Below, one piece after another: positions 25,743 through 33,034 of a stretch of DNA of 64,000 bases (position 1 is its first letter; each line of letters starts with the position of its first letter). This stretch comes from JAXHUH01 sp034211175. GTDB taxonomy: Bacteria > Actinomycetota > Acidimicrobiia > Acidimicrobiales > CAIXPF01. The notes below the pieces were generated by a model, which had not been told where the DNA came from, did not search any database, and saw nothing but the letters and a program-made list of their open reading frames with translations. The stretch is from NCBI GenBank assembly GCA_034211175.1, contig JAXHUH010000240.1:1-64000 (forward strand), written 5' to 3'. The translations under genes were made by a program, and so were the position numbers.

Positions 25743-26225
25743 GAGACACTACCCCGTGGTCGTCTCGCCACGTGGGCGACCGCCGGGTTGCTCGCAGCGG
25801 TGGGGGCGGTGGCGTTCCTCGTCGCCGAGACCGGTGACGAGCGCTCGGATCGGGAGGAGGTGCTGGCCTTCTCCGAGGAGTTCATCGGCATCTTCACCTC
25901 CTACGACCACGCCACCTTCGAGCAGACCGAGGCCGCGGTAGCCGAGCGGTCCACAGCATCGTTCGCCACGCGGTACCGGTCGCTGCTGGGCGGTGCCGGG
26001 TTCCTGGACGCGCTCGCGGAGAACCAGGCCGAGGCGACCTCGGAGATCACCGTCGGGCCGCTCCTGGCCATGCTGGGCGACCACGAGGCGCGCACGTTCG
26101 CCATCGTCGAGCAGGAGGTGATCGGTCGCCAGTTCGAAGAACCGCAGCGGGCGCGACTGCGGGTGGAGGTGGTCATGGTCGAGACGCCCGACGGTTGGAC
26201 CGTGGTCGACGTCGAGACGACCTGA
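25719..26225 (+). CDS. Mce-associated membrane protein (second copy)
   Basis: 168 aa if GTG 25719 is the start, which is the only choice that keeps the whole membrane anchor (LATWATAGLLAAVGAVAFLVAET). The domain repeats the pattern of the divergent neighbour: EVLAFSEEFIGIFTSYDHATFEQTEAAVAERSTASFATRY, then FAIVEQEVIGRQF and a beta-rich end VVMVETPDGWTVVDVE. With this start the first 24 bases overlap the first codons of the opposite gene. No clear ribosome site was seen, so the start is uncertain. Confidence 0.7.
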   Translation: MQDTSEHHETLPRGRLATWATAGLLAAVGAVAFLVAETGDERSDREEVLAFSEEFIGIFTSYDHATFEQTEAAVAERSTASFATRYRSLLGGAGFLDALAENQAEATSEITVGPLLAMLGDHEARTFAIVEQEVIGRQFEEPQRARLRVEVVMVETPDGWTVVDVETT

Positions 26226-26244
26226 CCCGGCCGAGCCCGCCGGT

Positions 26245-27456
26245 TCACCAGCCGGCGGCGAGCACGATCGCGCCCTGCACGGCGCCGACGGCGCCACCCA
26301 GCATGCCGCCGATGACGACGAGGATGATCTCGTCCTCCTCGAAGATGCCTCGCAGCATGCGCTCGAACTGGTGCTTGTCGAGCACCGAGAGCCGCTCCTC
26401 GATCAGCTCGTCGAGCCGCAGTGAATCGGCGAGGTGCTCTTCGACCAGAGCCCGAGCTTGGGGGATCAGGTCACCGAGCCGCTGGGTGAGCACGAAGGTG
26501 ACCTTGTCGAGCTGGTCGTCGGTCGGCTCGGTGCCGGCGATCATGGTCAACATGGGCCGGAACTGGTCGAGCTGGCTTCGGGCTTGGCCGACCAGCTCGG
26601 TGACCAGCTCAGGTGCGGCCGGGTTGGCGACGGTGTGGTCGATCAGGTTGGCGGGCGTGAGCACCTCGCCCGCCGCGATGCGCCCGTAGTCGTGGGCGAT
26701 CTCGGCCTGGCGCTTGGGGAACATGCCCTGATAGGTGACGAGGCCGAGGTAGCGACGGGGCTCGAGCGGGCGGAAGATCATCTGGATGGCCAGCCAGTTG
26801 GTGCCGAGGCCGACGATGGCGCCGACGATCGGCATCGTCCACCACACGCCGAACACCGAGTACGCAGCGGCTTGGAGCATGCCGACGGCGAAGCCGAAGA
26901 CGCCGCCGTAGAGCTCGATGAAGCGCAGTTCGCGGTGGCCGACCTCTTGGGCGACCCGGGCGAGCCGATCCGCGTTCGGGCCGCTCAGCTCCTCGACCAC
27001 GAGCCGGTCCAAGTCGATCAGGTCCTCCGCGTGTTCGCCCATCCCCACCAGGGCTTGACCGACGCTCTGCTCGACCTGGCCGAGCACCAGGCCCCGCACC
27101 TGCTCCCGGGCCTCCGGCGCCATGGCGTCCCAGGTGCCGGGGGCGACGATGTCGAGCGCCTCGCCGAGCATGGTGTCGACCTCCGTGGGATGCGCAGCCA
27201 CGAGCCGCTGCACCAGCCCGTGGGCATCGAGGCGCTCGACCATGTCCTCGGGGCTGAGGACGTGTCCGGTCGTGGTGGCGATCTCGGTGGCGAACTTCGG
27301 CGCCAGCCGGTACACGATGCCTTGCCACTTCAGGGGCCCCACGCCCCATGGCTCCCGGGGGTGGAAGACCATCTTCACCGCGGCCCAGTTCGTGATGTAG
27401 CCGATGAAGGCGGTGATGAGCGGGACGGTCAGGAACAGGACGAGCGTGTCGCTCAC
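26245..27456 (-). CDS. DUF445-family membrane protein
   Basis: 403 aa from GTG 27456 with GGAGG seven bases upstream. The N-terminal helix and motif (VPLITAFIGYITNWAAVKMVFHPREPWG) recur in the middle (PIVGAIVGLGTNWLAIQMIFRPLEP), the twofold GYxTNWxAxxMxFxP signature of DUF445. Helical cytoplasmic segments lie between and a C-terminal membrane helix (LGGAVGAVQGAIVLAAG) ends it. The molecular function of the family is not established. It is convergent with the second mce-associated gene; a hairpin separates it from the SDR gene upstream. Confidence 0.88.
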   Translation of the reverse strand: MSDTLVLFLTVPLITAFIGYITNWAAVKMVFHPREPWGVGPLKWQGIVYRLAPKFATEIATTTGHVLSPEDMVERLDAHGLVQRLVAAHPTEVDTMLGEALDIVAPGTWDAMAPEAREQVRGLVLGQVEQSVGQALVGMGEHAEDLIDLDRLVVEELSGPNADRLARVAQEVGHRELRFIELYGGVFGFAVGMLQAAAYSVFGVWWTMPIVGAIVGLGTNWLAIQMIFRPLEPRRYLGLVTYQGMFPKRQAEIAHDYGRIAAGEVLTPANLIDHTVANPAAPELVTELVGQARSQLDQFRPMLTMIAGTEPTDDQLDKVTFVLTQRLGDLIPQARALVEEHLADSLRLDELIEERLSVLDKHQFERMLRGIFEEDEIILVVIGGMLGGAVGAVQGAIVLAAGW

Positions 27457-27504
27457 GAGAGCCTCCGAGATCGTGGTAGCTGCGGAAGGCTTCGCCAGGG
27501 ACGC

Positions 27505-27544
27505 CCCGATGTCCTCCGGCCGCCCCCGGCCCGAGGACATCGGG
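27505..27544 (-). terminator. Hairpin between the SDR and DUF445 genes
   Basis: Perfect 12-bp arms CCCGATGTCCTC / GAGGACATCGGG around a 16-base GC-rich loop, 13 bases after the SDR stop. No U-tract follows, as is common for terminators in high-GC actinobacteria. Confidence 0.6.
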
Positions 27545-27556
27545 CGCCCGGGTGGA

Positions 27557-28453
27557 TCAGCCCTTCGCCACGTTGAGGAGCTGACCCATCTCCTCGTTGG
27601 CGTTGTCGGGCACGATGAGGTCGTCGAGCGATGCGATGGTGTCCCAGTTGTCGCGCACCTGCTCGGGCGTGAGCTCCTTCGAGTAGTAGCCGAGCGGCTC
27701 GGCGATCACCACCCGGGTCACCCGGCCACCGGCGACGGACAGGATCTGGCCGGTGACGTCGCACTGCTCCGAGGCCAGGTAGACGACGACCGGGGCGACG
27801 GCCTCGGGGTCGAGGGAGTCCGCCATGGGGCCGAGCAGGTCCTCGGTCATGCGAGTGCGGGCGCCGGGGGCGATGACGTTGGCCAGCACATTGCGCTTGC
27901 GGCCCTCCTGGGCGAGGGCCTTGGTGAACCCGACGAGGCCCATCTTCGCTGCTGCGTAGTTGGTCTGGCCGAAGTTGCCGAACAGGCCGGCGGCCGAGGT
28001 CGTGTTGATGACCCGCCCGTAGTTCTGCTCCCGCATGAGCTTCCACGCCGGGAGGGTCACCCAGAAGGCGCCGTAGAGGTGGACCTGCAGAACCGGCTCG
28101 AGCAGATCGGGGGTCAGGTTGTGTAATGCCTTGTCGCGCAGGATGCCAGCGTTGTTCACGACGATGTCGACCCGGCCGAACGCGTCGAGCGCGGACTGCA
28201 CGATGGCCTCCCCGCCGGCCTGGCTGGCCACCGAGTCCGTGTTCGCGACCGCCTCGCCACCGGCGGCATTGATCTCGTCGGCCACCAGCTTGGCCGGGCC
28301 GGCGTCGGCACCGCTCCCGTCGACCGTCCCGCCGAGGTCGTTGACCACCACGCGGGCGCCACGAGCGGCCAGCTGGTGCGCGTGCTGGCGGCCCAGCCCG
28401 TGCCCGGCCCCCGTCACGATCGCAACCTGTCCGTCGAATCCGATGTCCGTCAT
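27557..28453 (-). CDS. Short-chain dehydrogenase (17beta-HSD4/MFE-like)
   Basis: 298 aa, ATG 28453. NAD(P) site TGAGHGLG at 14-21, NDLGG, NNAGILRDKAL, INTTSAAGLFGNFGQTNYAAAK with the catalytic Tyr-x-x-x-Lys. The NNAGILRD and FGNxGQxNYxAAK patterns are those of the hydroxyacyl-CoA dehydrogenase domain of peroxisomal multifunctional enzyme type 2 and its bacterial relatives that act on steroid or long side-chain CoA esters. The ~50-residue C-terminal extension (SKELTPEQVRDNWDTIASLDD) also fits that group. Divergent from the acyl-CoA dehydrogenase 122 bases away; the same pair recurs at 44,873/45,851. Confidence 0.9.
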   Translation of the reverse strand: MTDIGFDGQVAIVTGAGHGLGRQHAHQLAARGARVVVNDLGGTVDGSGADAGPAKLVADEINAAGGEAVANTDSVASQAGGEAIVQSALDAFGRVDIVVNNAGILRDKALHNLTPDLLEPVLQVHLYGAFWVTLPAWKLMREQNYGRVINTTSAAGLFGNFGQTNYAAAKMGLVGFTKALAQEGRKRNVLANVIAPGARTRMTEDLLGPMADSLDPEAVAPVVVYLASEQCDVTGQILSVAGGRVTRVVIAEPLGYYSKELTPEQVRDNWDTIASLDDLIVPDNANEEMGQLLNVAKG

Positions 28454-28575
28454 CTCGTCCTTCCCGCCAGGGCGTCTCCCCGGCACATGTGACAGAGGCG
28501 ATCATATGTCCTACGGTTTCGCCGGAACCGAGTCCGACCCGCCGGGCGGACACGTGAGGCCCACAGGAGGACGAG

Positions 28576-29841
28576 ATGACGACGGTCAGCCCCGCGAGCG
28601 TGCGCGAGGAAGCGGAGACGTGGTTCCGCGAGAACTGGGATCCCGAGATCCCCCTCGGGCACTGGTGGGAGCGGCTCGCGGACAGCGGCTGGGGGTTCCC
28701 GACATGGCCGGAGCGCTGGTTCGGGCGGGGTCTGAGCAGCGACCAGGCCAAGCAGGTCGACGCAGCTCGGGCCGAGGTCGGCGCCGTCGGCCCGCCCAGC
28801 GGCATCGGCGTGATGATGGCGGGGCCCACGATCATCGACCATGGCACCGAGGAGCAGTGCCAGCGGTTCCTGCCGGACATGGTCACCGGCAAGGAGGTCT
28901 GGTGCCAGCTGTTCTCCGAGCCCGGCGCGGGCTCGGACCTGGCCGGGTTGCAGGCCCGGGCCGAGCGCGACGGTGACGAGTGGGTCGTCAACGGCCAGAA
29001 GGTGTGGACGTCCGGGGCGCAGTTCTCCAAGTGGGGGATCCTCATCGCCCGCACCTCGGTCGACGTGCCCAAGCACGAAGGCATCACGTTCTTCGTGATC
29101 GACATGGACCAGCCCGGCATCGAGGTCCGACCGCTCAAGGAGATGACCGGGGGCGCCACCTTCAACGAGGTCTTCATGACCGATGCGCGGGTGCCGCACA
29201 GCAATGTGATCGGGGAACCGAACCGCGGTTGGGCGGTGGCGGTGACAACGCTGACCCACGAGCGCAACTCCCTCGGCGCATCGGGGATGGCCAGTGCCGC
29301 CGGCGGCGTGATGATCGGGCGCAACGACCTCGATCGCCCTGCGGGCCGCAAGGGCAGCGGGGGAGGCGAGATGGCCGGGATGGCCGCCGCCTTCGGGGCC
29401 GGGGGGTCCATGATCGCCGGACTTCCGGCGCTGGTCGGCCGCGGAGACGACAAGGTCCTCCGCGACAAGGTGATGCGCATCTACACGCTGATGGAGATCA
29501 CCCGCTACACGAGCCTGCGGGTCCAGGCGGCGAAGGCCGCCGGCCGGGGTCCCGGGCCGGAGGTCTCCACCGGGAAGCTCGTCGCCTCGGAGATGGTGCG
29601 CCAGCTGCGCGACGTCGGTTTGGAGGCGCTCGGGCCCTACGGCCAGCTGATGGGCGACGACACGCCGCTGGGAGGCATGCTCCAGCAGCTGGCGCTGTTC
29701 AGCCCGGCCATCTCCATCGCCGGCGGGTCGGACCAGATCCAGCGAAACATCATCGGCGAACGAGTACTCGGCCTGCCCGGTGAGCCTCGCGTCGACAAGG
29801 ACGTGCCCTTCGCGGAGCTGAAGGTGGGGACGCAGCGATGA
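28576..29841 (+). CDS. Acyl-CoA dehydrogenase
   Basis: 421 aa, ATG 28576 with CAGGAGG upstream. Shows WCQLFSEPGAGSDLAGLQ and WVVNGQKVWTSGA (FAD/substrate-binding middle domain) and a C-terminal ISIAGGSDQIQRNIIGERVLGLP. A ~25-residue Gly/Met/Ala-rich insert (GRKGSGGGEMAGMAAAFGAGG) precedes the C-terminal helical domain. The group is common in actinobacterial fatty-acid and steroid side-chain breakdown; it oxidises acyl-CoA to enoyl-CoA, passing electrons to ETF. Its stop overlaps the start of the alpha/beta-hydrolase gene. Confidence 0.93.
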   Translation: MTTVSPASVREEAETWFRENWDPEIPLGHWWERLADSGWGFPTWPERWFGRGLSSDQAKQVDAARAEVGAVGPPSGIGVMMAGPTIIDHGTEEQCQRFLPDMVTGKEVWCQLFSEPGAGSDLAGLQARAERDGDEWVVNGQKVWTSGAQFSKWGILIARTSVDVPKHEGITFFVIDMDQPGIEVRPLKEMTGGATFNEVFMTDARVPHSNVIGEPNRGWAVAVTTLTHERNSLGASGMASAAGGVMIGRNDLDRPAGRKGSGGGEMAGMAAAFGAGGSMIAGLPALVGRGDDKVLRDKVMRIYTLMEITRYTSLRVQAAKAAGRGPGPEVSTGKLVASEMVRQLRDVGLEALGPYGQLMGDDTPLGGMLQQLALFSPAISIAGGSDQIQRNIIGERVLGLPGEPRVDKDVPFAELKVGTQR

Positions 29842-30725
29842 GCGATTCGGTCGGTTCCGAGGTGCGGCGGGTCCGCACCGGGGCGGGGCTCAGCGTCGTG
29901 CTCGAGCGCTTCGGCGGCCCCTCCGAGCGTCCCCCGGTGTTGCTGCTGCACGGTGGCGGTCAGACCCGGCACAGCTGGTCCGGTACGGCCAGCCAGCTGG
30001 CGGCACACGGGTACGAGGCCTTCACCATGGATCTCCGTGGTCACGGCGACTCGGACTGGGCCTCCGATGGCGACTACACGACCGACGCCATGGTGGAGGA
30101 CCTCGACGCGGTGTGCGCCGAGATCGGCCGGTCGCCGGTGCTGGTGGGCGCCTCGATGGGAGGCATGGTCGGGCTGGTCAGCGAGGGCTCGCTGCGTCCC
30201 GGCCGGTTGCAGGGCCTCGTGCTCGTCGACATCGCGACCCAGCTCGAGACGGCCGGGGTCGAGCGCATCGTCGGGTTCATGTCCGCAGCGCCCGACGGCT
30301 TCGCCACCCTCGAGGAGGCGGCCGATGCCATCGCCGCGTACCGGCCCAACCGGCCTCGACCCAGCAACCTCGACGGGCTGCGAAAGAACCTGCGGCAAGG
30401 TGAGGACGGCCGCTGGCGCTGGCACTGGGATCCGGCGTTCCTCTCGGGCAAGAGCCGAGACGGCCGCACCGACGTCGACAGGCTCGGCGACGCAGCCCGC
30501 AACCTCAGCCTTCCCACGTTGCTGGTGCGGGGCCGCATGTCGGACATGTTGAGCCTGGAGGGTGTCGCCACGTTCCGCGAGCAGTGCCCGCACGCCCACT
30601 TCGTCGACATCGCCGATGCCGGCCACATGGTGGTCGGCGACCGCAACGACGCCTTCACCGCGGCGGTGATCGACTTCGTCGACCAGCTCTGCGAGGACGA
30701 CCACGACGAGGAGTTGGCCAGCTGA
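29838..30725 (+). CDS. Alpha/beta-fold hydrolase
   Basis: 295 aa, ATG 29838 (ATGA overlap). Oxyanion-hole LLLHGGGQTRHSW, LRGHGDSDW, nucleophile elbow VGASMGGMVG with Ser, and a C-terminal DAGHMVVGDRND with the catalytic His. Soluble, no signal peptide. The group includes epoxide hydrolase-like and C-C-bond hydrolases and thioesterases; the substrate cannot be told. It lies between the acyl-CoA dehydrogenase and the DUF35-thiolase pair, so an acyl or lactone substrate of the same pathway is likely. Confidence 0.88.
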   Translation: MSDSVGSEVRRVRTGAGLSVVLERFGGPSERPPVLLLHGGGQTRHSWSGTASQLAAHGYEAFTMDLRGHGDSDWASDGDYTTDAMVEDLDAVCAEIGRSPVLVGASMGGMVGLVSEGSLRPGRLQGLVLVDIATQLETAGVERIVGFMSAAPDGFATLEEAADAIAAYRPNRPRPSNLDGLRKNLRQGEDGRWRWHWDPAFLSGKSRDGRTDVDRLGDAARNLSLPTLLVRGRMSDMLSLEGVATFREQCPHAHFVDIADAGHMVVGDRNDAFTAAVIDFVDQLCEDDHDEELAS

Positions 30726-31132
30726 TGCTCGCCACCGACCCCCACTTGTTCCGACTCCCGGCTGAAGGGGAGAACCGCCCCCGTCTGCTGGGCTCCTACG
30801 CCCCCGAGTCCGGTCTCCACTTCTGGCCTCGCCGCAGGCGCTGCCCGGTCACGCGCACGCCCGTGGAAGACGTCGAGCTCGGCCCGGTGGGCACGCTGTA
30901 CGCCTGGACGTTCCTCCACGTGCCGCGCATGGGCAAGGTGTCCTTCGGCGACACCGGTGGGTATGCCGTGGGGCAGGTCGACCTCCCGGAGGGCGTCCGG
31001 GTGCAGGCGCCCCTCATGGGCTCGCAACAGGACTGGTCCATCGATGACGAGATGGCGCTCACGCTGTTCCCGGTGGGGACCGACGACGACGGCCAGGAGC
31101 TCGTCACCTTCCGCTTCGAGGTGGTCCGGTGA
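30725..31132 (+). CDS. DUF35 OB-fold protein with degenerate zinc ribbon
   Basis: 135 aa, ATG 30725 sharing one base with the previous stop. The N-terminal helix (FRLPAEGENRPRLLGSY) and OB-fold (VELGPVGTLYAWTFLHVP, GGYAVGQVDLPEGVRVQAPLMG, VTFRFEV) are clear, but the rubredoxin-like zinc ribbon is reduced: only one Cys (RRRRCPVT) where two CxxC pairs are usual. DUF35 proteins pair with thiolase-like enzymes encoded next door, as in the steroid aldolase Ltp2-ChsH2. The stop overlaps the thiolase start (GTGA). Confidence 0.85.
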   Translation: MLATDPHLFRLPAEGENRPRLLGSYAPESGLHFWPRRRRCPVTRTPVEDVELGPVGTLYAWTFLHVPRMGKVSFGDTGGYAVGQVDLPEGVRVQAPLMGSQQDWSIDDEMALTLFPVGTDDDGQELVTFRFEVVR

Positions 31133-32280
31133 CGTCCAAGATGGGTCGCCGGGTCTTCGTCGCCGGCGTGGGCATGCACCCGTTCGGCAACGAGGGGATC
31201 CCGGCCGCGGACATGGGCTACGTGGCTGGTGTCGACGCCCTCGAAGACGCCGGCATCGACTTTCCCGAGGTCGGCGCCCTCTACAACGGCTACATCGGAG
31301 GCGGGATCACGGCGGGTGTGCACCTGGCCAAGGACCTGGGCCTCACCGGTCTGCCCGTCACCCACGTCGAGAACGCCTCTGCCACCGGCTCGTCGGCCTT
31401 CGGGGAGGCCGTCCACGCCGTGGCCGGCGGACGGGTCGATGTCGCCATGGCGCTCGGCTTCGACGACATGAACCGCATGGCCGGCCTGGGCCGCAGCGGG
31501 CGGGGCGGGCTGGGTGCCGAGGACGTCATGCTGCCGGCGGCGTTCTTCGCCATGTGGGCCACCCGGCGCATGCACGAGGCAGGCACATCCGTGGAGACCT
31601 TCGCCGCCATCGCCGCGAAGAACTGGAACCACGCCCGCCACAACCCGATGGCCCAGCGCCGGGCCGACCACGAGGTGACCGTCGAGGAGGTCTTGGCATC
31701 GACGATGATCTCCTACCCGCACACCTCCAAGATGGCGTGCGCAGCCGGTGGCGGTGGCGCAGCGGCGATCGTGGTCTCCGAGGACGTCGCTCGCCGCTTG
31801 GGCGGTCCGATGATCGAGGTCGTGGCGTCGCAGCAGCGCTCCGAGACCTACACCGACGGCCACGTGTTCCTGGGAGCCGTCATCGGGCCAGCGCAGATGA
31901 CGCGCGACACCGCCGCCGACGCCTACGAGCAGGCCGGGCTCGGCCCTCGCGATCTGGACCTGGTGCAGGTCCACGACGCATTCCCCGTCGAGGAGCTCGT
32001 CTACTACGAGCTGCTCGGCATCTGCGACGACGGCGAGGGGGACAAGCTCGTGGTCACCGGTGAGACCAGCCTCGGTGGGCGCATCCCGTTCAGCACCGAC
32101 GGCGGGCTCACCGCCCGCGGGCATCCCGGCGGGCCGACGGGGCTGGCCCAGATCCACGAGACCGTGCTCCAGCTCCGCGGCGCAGCCGGCGAGCGTCAGG
32201 TGGAGGGTGCCCGGACCGGGCTGTGCCACATGGCCGGTGCCGGCTCCGTCTGTGTCGTGCACATCCTCCAGCGCACCTGA
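31129..32280 (+). CDS. Thiolase-superfamily protein (SCPx/Ltp2-like)
   Basis: 383 aa from GTG 31129. The thiolase fold is readable (GRRVFVAGVGMHPFGN, HVENASATGSSAFGEAVHAVAGG, DLVQVHDAFPVEELVYYE, GLTARGHPGGPTGLAQIHE). At the usual nucleophile position SCP2-thiolases have NNCATGS; here it is NASATGS, so the catalytic Cys is replaced by Ser. Together with the DUF35 partner this fits the retro-aldolase branch (Ltp2-type), which cleaves C-C bonds of side-chain CoA esters, rather than a true thiolase. That is an inference from residues and context. Confidence 0.87.
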   Translation: MTSKMGRRVFVAGVGMHPFGNEGIPAADMGYVAGVDALEDAGIDFPEVGALYNGYIGGGITAGVHLAKDLGLTGLPVTHVENASATGSSAFGEAVHAVAGGRVDVAMALGFDDMNRMAGLGRSGRGGLGAEDVMLPAAFFAMWATRRMHEAGTSVETFAAIAAKNWNHARHNPMAQRRADHEVTVEEVLASTMISYPHTSKMACAAGGGGAAAIVVSEDVARRLGGPMIEVVASQQRSETYTDGHVFLGAVIGPAQMTRDTAADAYEQAGLGPRDLDLVQVHDAFPVEELVYYELLGICDDGEGDKLVVTGETSLGGRIPFSTDGGLTARGHPGGPTGLAQIHETVLQLRGAAGERQVEGARTGLCHMAGAGSVCVVHILQRT

Positions 32281-32303
32281 CGCATCCGGTGGCTCGCTCG
32301 TGG

Positions 32304-32906
32304 CTAGCCCTGGTGGCGGAGGCCGTCGCCCAGTGCCTCGAGCGCCGCCGTGGCCAGCGCGACCAGATCCGTCCGGCCGTCGTCGTGCAGCCATGTGGTC
32401 AGGGCCGCGCGCAGGGCGGCCATGCAGCCCGCCGCCAGCAGCTGGGGGAGCAGTGAGGTCTCGGCGTGACCGGCCCGCTCGGCAGCGAAGGTCCGGATGA
32501 CCCCCTCCCAGTCCGCCTGGTGGCCGAGACTGCGGGCGTGGACCGAGGGTGTGGCCAGCACGAGACGAGCCTGCTGGAGGAACTCCTCGCTGCTCGTCTC
32601 GTAGTCCTGCGCGAGCTCCAGCACGGCACCTCGCACGGCATCGAAGGCACCTTCCTCAGGCGGACGTGTCCGCAGCGCCTGCTCGAGCCGCCGCAGCCTG
32701 CTGGCGTCTTCGGGCAGCAGCGCGTCGTCCTTGGTGTCGAAGTACCGGAAGAAGGTGCGCCGGGAGATGCCGGCCGACGCGGCGATGTCGTCCACGGTGA
32801 CGTCGTCGAAGCCATGGGCGGCGAAGAGGGCGAGCGCGTGCTCAGCGATCTCGGCGCGCGTGCGCTCGTGGTTCCGCTCTCGCAGACCGGGACGCGGTTG
32901 GGACAT
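32304..32906 (-). CDS. TetR-family regulator
   Basis: 200 aa, ATG 32906. The helix-turn-helix is typical: RAEIAEHALALFAAHGFDDVTVDDIAASAGISRRTFFRYFDTKDDALL. The ligand domain is variable. It is divergent from the RND/MMPL gene with a 128-base gap that holds a palindrome, so it most likely controls that exporter and itself. Confidence 0.9.
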   Translation of the reverse strand: MSQPRPGLRERNHERTRAEIAEHALALFAAHGFDDVTVDDIAASAGISRRTFFRYFDTKDDALLPEDASRLRRLEQALRTRPPEEGAFDAVRGAVLELAQDYETSSEEFLQQARLVLATPSVHARSLGHQADWEGVIRTFAAERAGHAETSLLPQLLAAGCMAALRAALTTWLHDDGRTDLVALATAALEALGDGLRHQG

Positions 32907-32926
32907 CACGCGCGCCACCCTAGTGT

Positions 32927-32977
32927 CATGTGGCACCGCATGCCGATGAGGAACTGCGAGCCAGACCGGCATAGGAT
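32927..32977. promoter_or_regulatory. Candidate TetR operator and -10 upstream of the MMPL gene
   Basis: CATGTGGCACCGCATG at 32927-32942 is an imperfect palindrome (10 of 14 inner positions). TAGGAT at 32972-32977 is a plausible -10 reading toward the MMPL gene. No good -35 was seen. Confidence 0.45.
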
Positions 32978-33034
32978 GCCCGACACCCCGTCCCCGGCGT
33001 GTTGTCCGATGCGCCAACGAAACGAAGGCAATCG

